A stretch of 64,000 nt of DNA, taken from the NCBI GenBank assembly GCA_963922455.1, contig CAWUIO010000001.1, forward strand, positions 111,324 through 175,323, in the 5' to 3' direction. Positions 18,183 through 25,785 of the stretch are shown here, piece by piece. A program made the position numbers and the translations under genes. The stretch is from CAWUIO01 sp963922455 (lineage in GTDB: Bacteria > Bacteroidota > Bacteroidia > Cytophagales > Microscillaceae). The notes beneath the pieces are model-generated. The model did no database searches and was not told the DNA's origin. It saw nothing but the letters and a program-made list of their open reading frames with translations. Numbering within the stretch: the first letter of the stretch is position 1; the number at the start of each line of letters is the position of its first letter.

Positions 18183-19703
18183 ATGACTAAAATCATTATT
18201 TCCAATCGCCTAGCCGGAAAAAACCAACCGGGACTTCGTAAACAATCCCGGCAGTCTTTAGATCAAGCCTTAGACTCAGAACTCTTATCCAAAGCCCGCA
18301 CGGTGCAAGAATTCGACCAAGGAGGAGAAGGACGCAAGATCAGTGTACAGGAAATTGAAGACAAAGACCTAGCCCAATTAAAAGAAGAATTACCCTCCGA
18401 TTTGATTGTAGAAGAAGAGATTCTACATTACCGGCAAGACCAAGTATATCCGGCCGATCTGGCTCAATTTACGGTCGCAGAAAGTCACGTGGCTTCCCGA
18501 AATGTAATTCCGTTTATGGATAGCTTCAAACTCCGTTTTTTGGGGGGAAATAAGCCCTTGGTAGGAGCGGCCATTACCGTATTTTTGCGCTTTCCTATGG
18601 AAGGGATCCAAACTATCAGCGATTTACGCACCGATGAGGAGGGAAGAGTGACGTTTTTCTTTAATGGATTGTATGATGTAGCTGCCGTTTTGATTGCTCC
18701 TCCCGAAGGATATTATACCAAGATTTTACGGGCCCCTCGCAATGAAGGAACCTACTCCTTGACCCGCCTCCCAAATGCCCGCCGTAACCGGGGTTGGTGG
18801 CACGAATTTCACCAAATTACCTCCAAAAATGACGACTTTGGCCAAGGGGTGAAAGTGGGGGTAGTTGATACGGGTTGTGGGCCGCATCCCTTCTTAGATC
18901 ATGTTAAAAACATTGGCGCATTTATAAATAACCAGAAAGATCCCGAGGGAGGAAGCGATGTGGACCTCCACGGAACCCACGTATGTGGCTCGGTGGGAGC
19001 CCGTCCGACAAGTTCTTCCTTTTATGCTGGCATAGCTCCTGGGGTGGAGTTGTACTCGGCCCGGGTATTTCCTCCCAATAGTGGGGCTTCCCAAGCCGAT
19101 ATCGCCAATGCCCTGGACGAATTATCCGAAATTCATCAAGTGCATCTCATCAATATGAGTTTAGGCTCTTCCCGTCCTTCCCAAATATTGCAAGATGCGA
19201 TTCAAAATGCTTTTGAAAACGGAAGCTTATGTATTTGTGCGGCCGGTAACGATGGTGGCCCGGTGGGCTACCCGGCAGCTTTCCCCGAAACGGTGGCGGT
19301 AAGTGCTATGGGATTGGCTGGCTATGTTCCTTGCGACTCTACGGCTTACAACCTACCCACGAGTGGCTCGGCTTATGGCATTAAAAACTACTTCTTAGCC
19401 ACATTTAGCAATTTTGGCGAAGAAATCGATACCGCAGCCCCCGGTGTAGGTATTATTTCAACCGTTCCCAACACATTAGAAGGAATCCAAACGGAGACTC
19501 CCTACAAAGATCTTAATGGTACTTCCATGGCCTCTCCCAATGCTTGTGGCGCCTTAGCTGCGGTATTGGCCCAGGATAGACGTTTTTTGAGCCTGCCTGC
19601 TAGCTCGAGCCGCTCACAAATGGCCCGCATGTTGTTATCCAACAATGCCAATAGCCTACTCATAGATGCCACTTTACAAGGTGAAGGAGCCATTTATGTC
19701 TAA
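18183..19703 (+). CDS. S8 family serine peptidase (subtilase) with Ig-like insert
   Basis: 506 residues. The catalytic triad is complete: Asp229 in VGVVDTGCG, His263 in DLHGTHVCGS and Ser448 in NGTSMASPNA. Residues about 1-100 are charged and propeptide-like. About 105-190 form a beta-rich, carboxypeptidase-regulatory-like module (FKLRFLGGNKPLVGAAITVF). I see no signal peptide, so it is either cytoplasmic or exported without a classical signal. The next small gene overlaps it by 8 bp (ATGTCTAA), implying coupled translation. Divergent from the GCS2-CBS gene, with a 290 bp shared upstream region at 17893-18182 in which I see no gene. Confidence 0.92.
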   Translation: MTKIIISNRLAGKNQPGLRKQSRQSLDQALDSELLSKARTVQEFDQGGEGRKISVQEIEDKDLAQLKEELPSDLIVEEEILHYRQDQVYPADLAQFTVAESHVASRNVIPFMDSFKLRFLGGNKPLVGAAITVFLRFPMEGIQTISDLRTDEEGRVTFFFNGLYDVAAVLIAPPEGYYTKILRAPRNEGTYSLTRLPNARRNRGWWHEFHQITSKNDDFGQGVKVGVVDTGCGPHPFLDHVKNIGAFINNQKDPEGGSDVDLHGTHVCGSVGARPTSSSFYAGIAPGVELYSARVFPPNSGASQADIANALDELSEIHQVHLINMSLGSSRPSQILQDAIQNAFENGSLCICAAGNDGGPVGYPAAFPETVAVSAMGLAGYVPCDSTAYNLPTSGSAYGIKNYFLATFSNFGEEIDTAAPGVGIISTVPNTLEGIQTETPYKDLNGTSMASPNACGALAAVLAQDRRFLSLPASSSRSQMARMLLSNNANSLLIDATLQGEGAIYV

Positions 19704-19923
19704 AACTTATATCATATCCCTCAAACGCGAGTTCTGGGATCAAGAAGAAAGCAGCGACTGGATCAACGAGATCCAGTCGCATAGCGAAATGCTAGAAGTA
19801 TTTAGCGTGTACCGTGGGCGGAGAGCCCTTGTCAAAATGGATGAGGCTACTTGCCAAAAAATAGCCGAAATTTTAGGGGATAAATTCCTCATTGAAGCCG
19901 AGCAAAAGTCTGATTTGTATTAG
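19696..19923 (+). CDS. Small protein coupled to the S8 peptidase, possible inhibitor or chaperone
   Basis: 75 residues from the ATG at 19696, which overlaps the peptidase stop codon by 8 bp. A frame extension to 19666 exists but lies within the peptidase gene. The start MSKTYIISLKREF, the middle VYRGRRALVKMDEATCQKIAEI and an acidic end give a beta-alpha-beta pattern like I9-type propeptides/inhibitors of subtilases (YIVxLK...V...AL...). This resemblance is by eye and weak. Overlap and position suggest a separate intramolecular-chaperone-like or inhibitor partner. Confidence 0.7.
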   Translation: MSKTYIISLKREFWDQEESSDWINEIQSHSEMLEVFSVYRGRRALVKMDEATCQKIAEILGDKFLIEAEQKSDLY

Positions 19924-19930
19924 CCATCTT

Positions 19931-20056
19931 GGGGCTGCCCCCGGTTGGCATCCTGTAGGGATAGGAAATCCCCTGCCCCGGGGTCGGGCTTTCGCTACTC
20001 GCTGGCCCCCGCCACAAGCAGCGGCGAGCTCAAACATGCCGCTCTATCCCTCAGCC
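19931..20056 (-). repeat. Structured intergenic element copy 4 (subfamily A)
   Basis: On the minus strand it begins GGCTGAGGGATAGAGCGGC and ends GGGGGCAGCCCC. P1 is GGCTG/CAGCC, P2 is the common form, P3 is GCT/AGC with an inner CCGCTG...CAGCG pairing, P4 is CCCCGG/CCGGGG. It starts 7 bp after the stop codon at 19923. Confidence 0.85.
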
Positions 20057-20070
20057 ATTTTAAAGACATG

Positions 20071-20230
20071 AGACAAGAGAGGAGAGAAGAGAGAGGAGAG
20101 AAGAGAAATTTTTTTTCAAGTCGGTGTTGGAGTACTTAGGGGCATCCCACAACCATCAAGTTAAGAGCAGTAAGTCTTGGGGTTTCCGGATCTCAACTCT
20201 GAGCTCCTCGAGATCCCTCCTCTCTCTTCT
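20071..20230. repeat. Polypurine tract with distant inverted partner
   Basis: 20071-20107 is a GAGA-rich purine tract. AGAAGAGAGAGGAG (20085-20098) is exactly complementary to CTCCTCTCTCTTCT (20217-20230), 118 bp away. Otherwise the stretch before the pyruvate kinase gene (20057-20325) shows no gene. Confidence 0.6.
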
Positions 20231-20325
20231 GCATTTGCCTGCCCTTGCATCCGCTTTTTGACTTAGTTCAAGATAATTCTCTTGGAATCCTCTATATTTA
20301 GCCCATTAAACACGTATCCTGAAAA

Positions 20326-22176
20326 ATGCAAGCTAACCAAGAGACTATCCGGTCTATGATAGACCAAATTATGGAGATTCGGGCCTTGGCCCAGAAAGTT
20401 GAGCAGCGCTTCGGCCTTGAGTTGGAAAATGCTCACCCCCATTGGAAAAAAAGTTTTCGAAACCTGCTCCAATACTTGTCCCTAAGGCAACATGATATCC
20501 TCCAGTTGCAAAAACAACTGGGCCAGATGGCTCTTTCCCGCTTTGGTAAAGCCGAAAGTCACGTAGAGGCTAGTATCCTGGCCATTTTAAAAAACCTAAA
20601 CCTGCACTTAGAAGAGCCCCTCGCCATGATGGCGCAGGAACCTGAAATAGGTTTTTTGGAAGGAAGCGAACGCTTAAACCAACACGCCCAAGATCTTTTT
20701 GGGAAGGGAAGGGGTACCCGCCGGGCCCGTATCATGGTTACCTTTCCCTCCGAAGCCGGAGAAGACTACGAGCTAGTAAAAAATCTCCTCTTATCCGGTA
20801 TGGAATGCGCCCGGATCAACTGCGCTCACGACGGCCCTGAAGTGTGGGGCCGCATGGTGCAACACCTTCACCGGGCCGAAAAAGAAACCGGTTTAAGCTG
20901 TAAGATTTGTATGGACCTGGCCGGACCTAAACTCCGTACCGGGGATATTGTCCCCGGCCCTCCGGTGATACACCTTTCCCCACCCCGGGATGATTTTGGT
21001 AGGGTAGTGGGTACTTATCGGGTTTATTTGCTGCCCGAAGGCGCTAACGTTCCCGAGGAAGCCGATGCCAGTATCCCCTTCAGTCCAGACTTTCTCGATC
21101 AAAGCCAAGTGGGAGACGAAATCCGTTTTAAAGATACTCGGGACAAACCGCGCCGTTTGCGCGTACTGGAAGTAGAAGGAGGGGGCCGATGGGCCGAGTC
21201 TGACGATAATACCTATCTCATCAGCGAAACCCCAGTATTTTTACACCGAGGAGATGAAATTATTGCCGAAGGCAAGATAGGAGCCTTGGCTGCCAAAGAA
21301 CAAAAGCTATTTCTCCAAAACGGGGATACCCTCATTTTAACCCAAGAAGAAATCCTGGGGGAGCCTCACCAATATGATGCGGATGGAAATATTAGCGCCT
21401 GGGCCCACGTATCTTGCGCCTTGCCTAGCCTTTATTCTGATCTACGTCCCGGAGAAAAAGTGCTTTTTGATGATGGGAAGATTGAAACCCGGGTCAAAAC
21501 CGTTTCGGATTCTGAGATTCATTTAGAAGTGACCCAGGCGGGGATTGAAGGAAGCAAATTAAAAGCAGAAAAAGGCATTAATCTCCCAGAGAGCAATTTA
21601 AGACTAAGTGGCTTGACAGATAAGGACCGGGAGGATCTTAAGTTTGTGGTTTCCCACGCCCACGTCGCCAATATGTCTTTTGTCAACTCCGCTCAGGACG
21701 TAGAAGATTTATTAAAAGAACTTAAGGCCTTGGGGGCCCCCGAAGGATTTGGAATTATCCTCAAAATCGAGACCCAAAGAGGCTCGGCCAACCTCCCGAG
21801 CATTTTGATGACAGCTATGCAGCATTATCCTATTGGGGTGATGATCGCCCGAGGAGATTTAGCCGTAGAATGTGGTTGGCAACACCTTGCTGAGGTTCAA
21901 GAAGAAATCCTCCGAATTTGTGAAGCGGCCCACGTGCCGAATGTTTGGGCTACCCAGGTCTTGGAAACCCTGGCCAAAAAAGGACGCCCTTCCCGGGCCG
22001 AAATCACCGATGCTGCCATGTCGCAAAGAGCAGAATGTGTGATGCTCAACAAGGGCCCTTACATCCTTCAGGCCATACAGATGCTAGACGATATTTTAAG
22101 GACCATGCAGGGTTTCCAGAATAAGAAAGCCCCCATGCTACCGGTCTTGAAATTGCCCGAGGGTTTTCAGGTTTAA
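20326..22176 (+). CDS. Atypical pyruvate kinase-like protein
   Basis: 616 residues, longer than the usual roughly 470. An N-terminal helical extension (about 1-135) precedes the TIM barrel. Family landmarks are present but changed: INCAHD for the usual INFSHG, CMDLAGPKLRTG for LDTKGPEIRT, ILKIET carrying the catalytic lysine, MIARGDLAVE for ARGDLG, and ATQVLETLAKKGRPSRAEITD for the active-site helix. The B-domain part (about 215-400) is enlarged, and the C-terminal allosteric domain is absent: the protein ends about 25 residues after the ILQAIQMLDDIL helix. Pyruvate kinase converts phosphoenolpyruvate and ADP to pyruvate and ATP; this divergent type could do that or a related phosphotransfer. 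Confidence 0.85.
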   Translation: MQANQETIRSMIDQIMEIRALAQKVEQRFGLELENAHPHWKKSFRNLLQYLSLRQHDILQLQKQLGQMALSRFGKAESHVEASILAILKNLNLHLEEPLAMMAQEPEIGFLEGSERLNQHAQDLFGKGRGTRRARIMVTFPSEAGEDYELVKNLLLSGMECARINCAHDGPEVWGRMVQHLHRAEKETGLSCKICMDLAGPKLRTGDIVPGPPVIHLSPPRDDFGRVVGTYRVYLLPEGANVPEEADASIPFSPDFLDQSQVGDEIRFKDTRDKPRRLRVLEVEGGGRWAESDDNTYLISETPVFLHRGDEIIAEGKIGALAAKEQKLFLQNGDTLILTQEEILGEPHQYDADGNISAWAHVSCALPSLYSDLRPGEKVLFDDGKIETRVKTVSDSEIHLEVTQAGIEGSKLKAEKGINLPESNLRLSGLTDKDREDLKFVVSHAHVANMSFVNSAQDVEDLLKELKALGAPEGFGIILKIETQRGSANLPSILMTAMQHYPIGVMIARGDLAVECGWQHLAEVQEEILRICEAAHVPNVWATQVLETLAKKGRPSRAEITDAAMSQRAECVMLNKGPYILQAIQMLDDILRTMQGFQNKKAPMLPVLKLPEGFQV

Positions 22177-22189
22177 TGGATTTTTCTTC

Positions 22190-22323
22190 GGCTGAGGGAT
22201 AGAGCGGCCTGTTTGAGCTCGTGTAGGCCCGGCGGGGAGAGGCAGCGAGTAGCGAAAGCCCGACCCCGGCTTAGGCAGGATTTAACAATTGGCTAGGGGC
22301 GCCCTTTGGCCGGGGGCAGCTCC
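22190..22323 (+). repeat. Structured intergenic element copy 5 (subfamily A)
   Basis: Begins GGCTGAGGGATAGAGCGGC and ends GGGGGCAGCTCC, so the closing helix P1 (GGCTG/CAGCT) has one G.T wobble. P2 common form, P3 GCT/AGC, P4 CCCCGGC/GCCGGGG. It lies between convergent genes, 13 bp from the ruvB stop codon at 22337. Confidence 0.85.
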
Positions 22324-22336
22324 TACATTTTGTACT

Positions 22337-23365
22337 TTATTCCGAATTGAATAAATCGGGGTTCCGGGTCATGCGAATCCCGAGATGGGAGTAGGCTTTT
22401 TCGGTGGCTTCTCTTCCTCGGGCGGTCCGTTTGATGAATCCTTCCTTGATTAAAAAGGGCTCATATACCTCCTCGATGGTCTCGGCTTCCTCTCCGCAGG
22501 CCGTAGCGATGGTGGAAATACCCACGGGGCCGCCTTTAAACTTTTCTATGATCGTATTTAAGATGCGGTTGTCCATATCGTCCAGGCCGTACTGATCTAC
22601 TTCTAAAGCATCTAGGGCCATTTGGGCAATAGCCAAGGTGATGGAGCCATCGCCTTTGACTTGAGCAAAATCCCGGGTACGGCGTAAGAGATTATTGGCA
22701 ATCCGGGGAGTTCCCCGGCTACGTCCGGCAATTTCCAGGGCGGCATCCTCTTCAATAGGGCTGTTGAGAATCTGACAAGAACGTTTGACGATTTTGGCAA
22801 GTAATGCCGCATCGTAGTACTCCAAACGGGATTTGATACCAAAGCGGGCCCGTAAAGGAGACGTAAGTAAACCGGCCCGGGTGGTAGCCCCAATGAGGGT
22901 GAAGGGATGAAGACTTAATTGAATAGACCGGGCATTAGGGCCCGAATCCAGCACAATATCAATGCGATAATCTTCCATGGCCGAATACAAGTATTCCTCG
23001 ATGATGGGATTTAAGCGGTGAATTTCATCTATAAATAAGACATCCCGGGATTCTAAATTGGTGAGCATGCCGGCCAGGTCACCCGGCTTGTCCAAAACCG
23101 GCCCCGAAGTCATCTTAATATTGGCTTTTAATTCATTGGCAATGATGTGGGAGAGGGTGGTTTTACCAAGCCCAGGAGGCCCGTGCAGTAAGACGTGGTC
23201 TAAGGCTTCTCCTCTTTGATGGGCGGCTTGGACAAATACGCTCAAGTTTTCAATTATTTTATCCTGACCGGTGAAGTCTTCAAAGCTGAGGGGGCGGAGC
23301 GCTTTCTCTATCACTTTGTCGGCTTCCGACATATGACTGTCATCCCCTTTTAAGTATTCTTTCAT
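22337..23365 (-). CDS. ruvB: Holliday junction branch migration helicase RuvB
   Basis: An AAA+ ATPase that drives branch migration of Holliday junctions with RuvA. Walker A is GPPGLGKTT, Walker B is LFIDEIH, sensor I is GATTRAG and the arginine-finger region SPLRARFG is present. The C-terminal winged helix ends normally. The frame can be extended to 23497, but the family starts shortly before IEKALRPLSFEDFTGQ, so I chose MKEYLKGDD at 23365 (342 residues). Divergent from apbE; the 142 bp between holds both promoters. Its 3' end faces structured element copy 5. Confidence 0.96.
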   Translation of the reverse strand: MKEYLKGDDSHMSEADKVIEKALRPLSFEDFTGQDKIIENLSVFVQAAHQRGEALDHVLLHGPPGLGKTTLSHIIANELKANIKMTSGPVLDKPGDLAGMLTNLESRDVLFIDEIHRLNPIIEEYLYSAMEDYRIDIVLDSGPNARSIQLSLHPFTLIGATTRAGLLTSPLRARFGIKSRLEYYDAALLAKIVKRSCQILNSPIEEDAALEIAGRSRGTPRIANNLLRRTRDFAQVKGDGSITLAIAQMALDALEVDQYGLDDMDNRILNTIIEKFKGGPVGISTIATACGEEAETIEEVYEPFLIKEGFIKRTARGREATEKAYSHLGIRMTRNPDLFNSE

Positions 23366-23462
23366 GGACTTTGCTGCACTAAATAATCGATTAATATAGG
23401 GAAACTTTAGCCTATTTACAACAGTAGTGGCTAGGATGGGTTCTAAATTTAGGATTTGTCCG

Positions 23463-23470
23463 TAACTTTG
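23463..23470 (+). promoter_or_regulatory. Candidate -7 box for apbE
   Basis: TAACTTTG fits TAnnTTTG and lies 37 bp before the apbE ATG. The -33 box is poor. Confidence 0.4.
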
Positions 23471-23507
23471 TCGGCGTTCTGTTGAACCCGTAATCAATCA
23501 CAAAACT

Positions 23508-24572
23508 ATGAGCAATACTGCTAAAAACGCACTTTATTCTCTTGTACTGGTTTTATTAGTACTCGGGGTGTTTTGGTTCCGCCAATCTGGCCAAGAAACG
23601 GTCCAAGAAAACAAAGAACCTGTCTACCGGTATATTACCGGGACTACGATGGGAGTGATTCAGTATAATATCAAGTATTTGGATCCCCAAGACCGGGTAT
23701 TAAAAGCCCAAGTTGACTCGCTTTTGTATAAGTTTAACATGGAGCTGTCTGTTTACGAGATGCGGTCTACCTTGACCAAGATCAATGCCGACACTTCGGG
23801 TGAGTTTAATTATAAGGCAGATTATTTATTCCCAGTTTTGGAGATTAGTAAAAAAGTGTATGAAGAAACCGAAGGGGCTTTTGACCCAACAGTTGGGCCT
23901 TTGGTAAACGCCTGGGGATTTGGACGGCAAGAAATTTTAAATATTCCATCCGATGAAAATTTAGAGAAATTAAAAGCCAGTGTGGGGATGGACAAGTTGG
24001 CATACGATGAAAAAACGATCCGAAAATCAATCCCTAATTTGGTGTTAAACTTTAATGCCGTGGCCAAGGGTTATGCCGTAGATCTGATTGCTGAATACTT
24101 TGAAAGCATTGGAGTAGAAAATTATTTAGTGGAAATTGGGCGCGAGCTACGCGCCAAGGGGATGAGTGAAAAAGGAGATACGTGGCTTATTGGGATTGTA
24201 AACCCCAAGTATAAAGAGGAAAACCAAAATAAATTAGGTGGTAGGGTGCGCTTGGAGAATAGATCTTTGGCCACCTCCGGGAACTATGAAAACTTCTTTG
24301 TAAAAGATGGAAAAAAATATGCCCATACTATTGATCCTCGCTTGGGTAAACCTGTGGAACATAATCTCTTAAGCGCCTCTGTTTTTGCCCCCAATTGTGC
24401 CTTGGCCGATGCTTATGCTACGGGGTTTATGGTTTTAGGAACAGAAAAAGCTAAAGAAATAGCCGAAGCCCATCCTGATGTAGATGTATACTTAATCTAT
24501 ACAGATGATGCCGGTGAGATGCAGGTTTATTCTTCACCCGGTATCGCCGACAAAATTGAATTGGATAATTAA
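23508..24572 (+). CDS. apbE: FAD:protein FMN transferase
   Basis: 354 residues with an N-terminal membrane anchor (LYSLVLVLLVLGVFWF) and no lipobox cysteine. ApbE proteins cleave FAD and attach FMN to Thr/Ser of periplasmic flavoproteins such as NqrB/C or RnfG. Family motifs: GTTMGVIQYN near the start, LNFNAVAKGYAVDLI, ATSGNY, YAHTIDPRLGKPV and CALADAYATGFMVLG, with the metal-binding Asp/Thr. The usual GG of the IGGE-type motif reads IGRE, a small oddity. The next gene follows 3 bp later, so they form an operon. No Nqr or Rnf genes are in the window. Confidence 0.93.
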   Translation: MSNTAKNALYSLVLVLLVLGVFWFRQSGQETVQENKEPVYRYITGTTMGVIQYNIKYLDPQDRVLKAQVDSLLYKFNMELSVYEMRSTLTKINADTSGEFNYKADYLFPVLEISKKVYEETEGAFDPTVGPLVNAWGFGRQEILNIPSDENLEKLKASVGMDKLAYDEKTIRKSIPNLVLNFNAVAKGYAVDLIAEYFESIGVENYLVEIGRELRAKGMSEKGDTWLIGIVNPKYKEENQNKLGGRVRLENRSLATSGNYENFFVKDGKKYAHTIDPRLGKPVEHNLLSASVFAPNCALADAYATGFMVLGTEKAKEIAEAHPDVDVYLIYTDDAGEMQVYSSPGIADKIELDN

Positions 24573-24575
24573 TTT

Positions 24576-25346
24576 TTGATTTTAAAGCCCAGCTCCTTGG
24601 AAAGACAAGAAGAGAATAAAGCAGAGTGGTTTTCGGAGTGGTTTGATTCCCGATATTACCATATTTTATACCAAAACCACGACTTCAAGGAAGCTCAGCT
24701 TTTTATAGAACGCTTAGCGCAGCACTTTCAATTTTCCCCCGGCCATAAAATTATGGACTTGGCTTGTGGCCGGGGGAGACATTCCTTATTTTTAAATCAG
24801 ATGGGCCTGGACGTTGTAGGCCTTGACCTTTCTCCCCAAAGTATTGCCTACGCCCGGCAATTTGAAAACGAACGCCTCCACTTTTTTGAGCACGATATGC
24901 GAGAAGTGTTTGATGAGTGCTGTTTTGATTATATCGTAAATTTGTTTACCAGCTTTGGTTATTTCCAAAGTGAGCAAGAAAACCTTAAAGCTATTCAAGC
25001 TGCCAAAGAAAACTTGAAGCCCCAGGGTAAATTAATTATTGACTTTCTCAACCCTCGCAAAGTTATCCGAGAACTGGTAGCCTATGCAGAAATTCTTCGG
25101 GAAGATATCCGCTTTGAGATAAGTAAGTCTTACGAAGAAGGCTTTATCCTCAAAAATATCCGTTTTGAAGATAAGGGAAAGGCCTATTCATTTACCGAAC
25201 GGGTACAAGCCATTCACCAGGAAACCTTTGAAGATTATTTCAAACAAAGTGGCCTTATTCTTTCGGAAGTGTTTGGGAATTATCAGCTAGGCCCTTGGGA
25301 CGCTGAAAACTCAGACCGCATGATCCTTGTAGGGACTTTGGAATAA
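24576..25346 (+). CDS. Class I SAM-dependent methyltransferase
   Basis: 256 residues. Motif I is IMDLACGRGRHSLFL, motif II region VVGLDLSPQSIAYA, and the later strand YIVNLFTSFGYF fits the acidic/post-II region of small-molecule methyltransferases. No ATG exists in frame before motif I, so the start must be non-ATG; TTG at 24576, 3 bp after the apbE stop, fits. The substrate is unknown. Sequence pattern is that of common Bacteroidota methyltransferase-domain proteins with two inserted beta strands (FILKNIRFEDKGKAYSF). Confidence 0.85.
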   Translation: MILKPSSLERQEENKAEWFSEWFDSRYYHILYQNHDFKEAQLFIERLAQHFQFSPGHKIMDLACGRGRHSLFLNQMGLDVVGLDLSPQSIAYARQFENERLHFFEHDMREVFDECCFDYIVNLFTSFGYFQSEQENLKAIQAAKENLKPQGKLIIDFLNPRKVIRELVAYAEILREDIRFEISKSYEEGFILKNIRFEDKGKAYSFTERVQAIHQETFEDYFKQSGLILSEVFGNYQLGPWDAENSDRMILVGTLE

Positions 25347-25470
25347 AATCGCCTGGATTACTGCTTATATACTAAGTCTTCCTGAAATTTATTCCTTAAG
25401 TTGATGAATATCATATTTATTCAAGTAGCATGGGTTTAGTTTTAAACCATCAATAATTTATGTGTGTGCT

Positions 25471-25785
25471 ATGATGAATAGACTTAAAGAAAAGTGGGGC
25501 TTAGAAAGCGCTTGGCAGGTAATCGCTATTTTGCTTGTTTTCTCATTGGCAGGGTCAACGGCCGTGGCCATGCGCAAGGTATATTTTTATTGGCTGGGCA
25601 TTCAAGCCGATACGGCTTTATGGATCAAGACCCTGGCCTATATTGTATTCTTGTTTCCCGCCTACCAGTGCCTACTGCTTGCATACGGCTTCCTTCTTGG
25701 ACAATTTCATTTCTTTTGGCAAAAGGAGCTAAAAATGTTCCGGATGATACATAGAAGGTTTAATCCCAGGAGAAGTTATGAGTAA
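25471..25785 (+). CDS. DUF6787-like two-helix membrane protein
   Basis: About 104 residues with two transmembrane helices (WQVIAILLVFSLAGSTAVAM and IKTLAYIVFLFPAYQCLLL) and a basic C-terminal tail QFHFFWQKELKMFRMIHRRF, a pattern I associate with DUF6787. I take the ATG at 25471; GTG at 25462 and ATG at 25474 are alternatives. Its end overlaps the ATPase start by 8 bp, so translation is coupled. Position suggests a role in copper ATPase function or cytochrome oxidase assembly, which is inference only. Confidence 0.75.
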   Translation: MMNRLKEKWGLESAWQVIAILLVFSLAGSTAVAMRKVYFYWLGIQADTALWIKTLAYIVFLFPAYQCLLLAYGFLLGQFHFFWQKELKMFRMIHRRFNPRRSYE

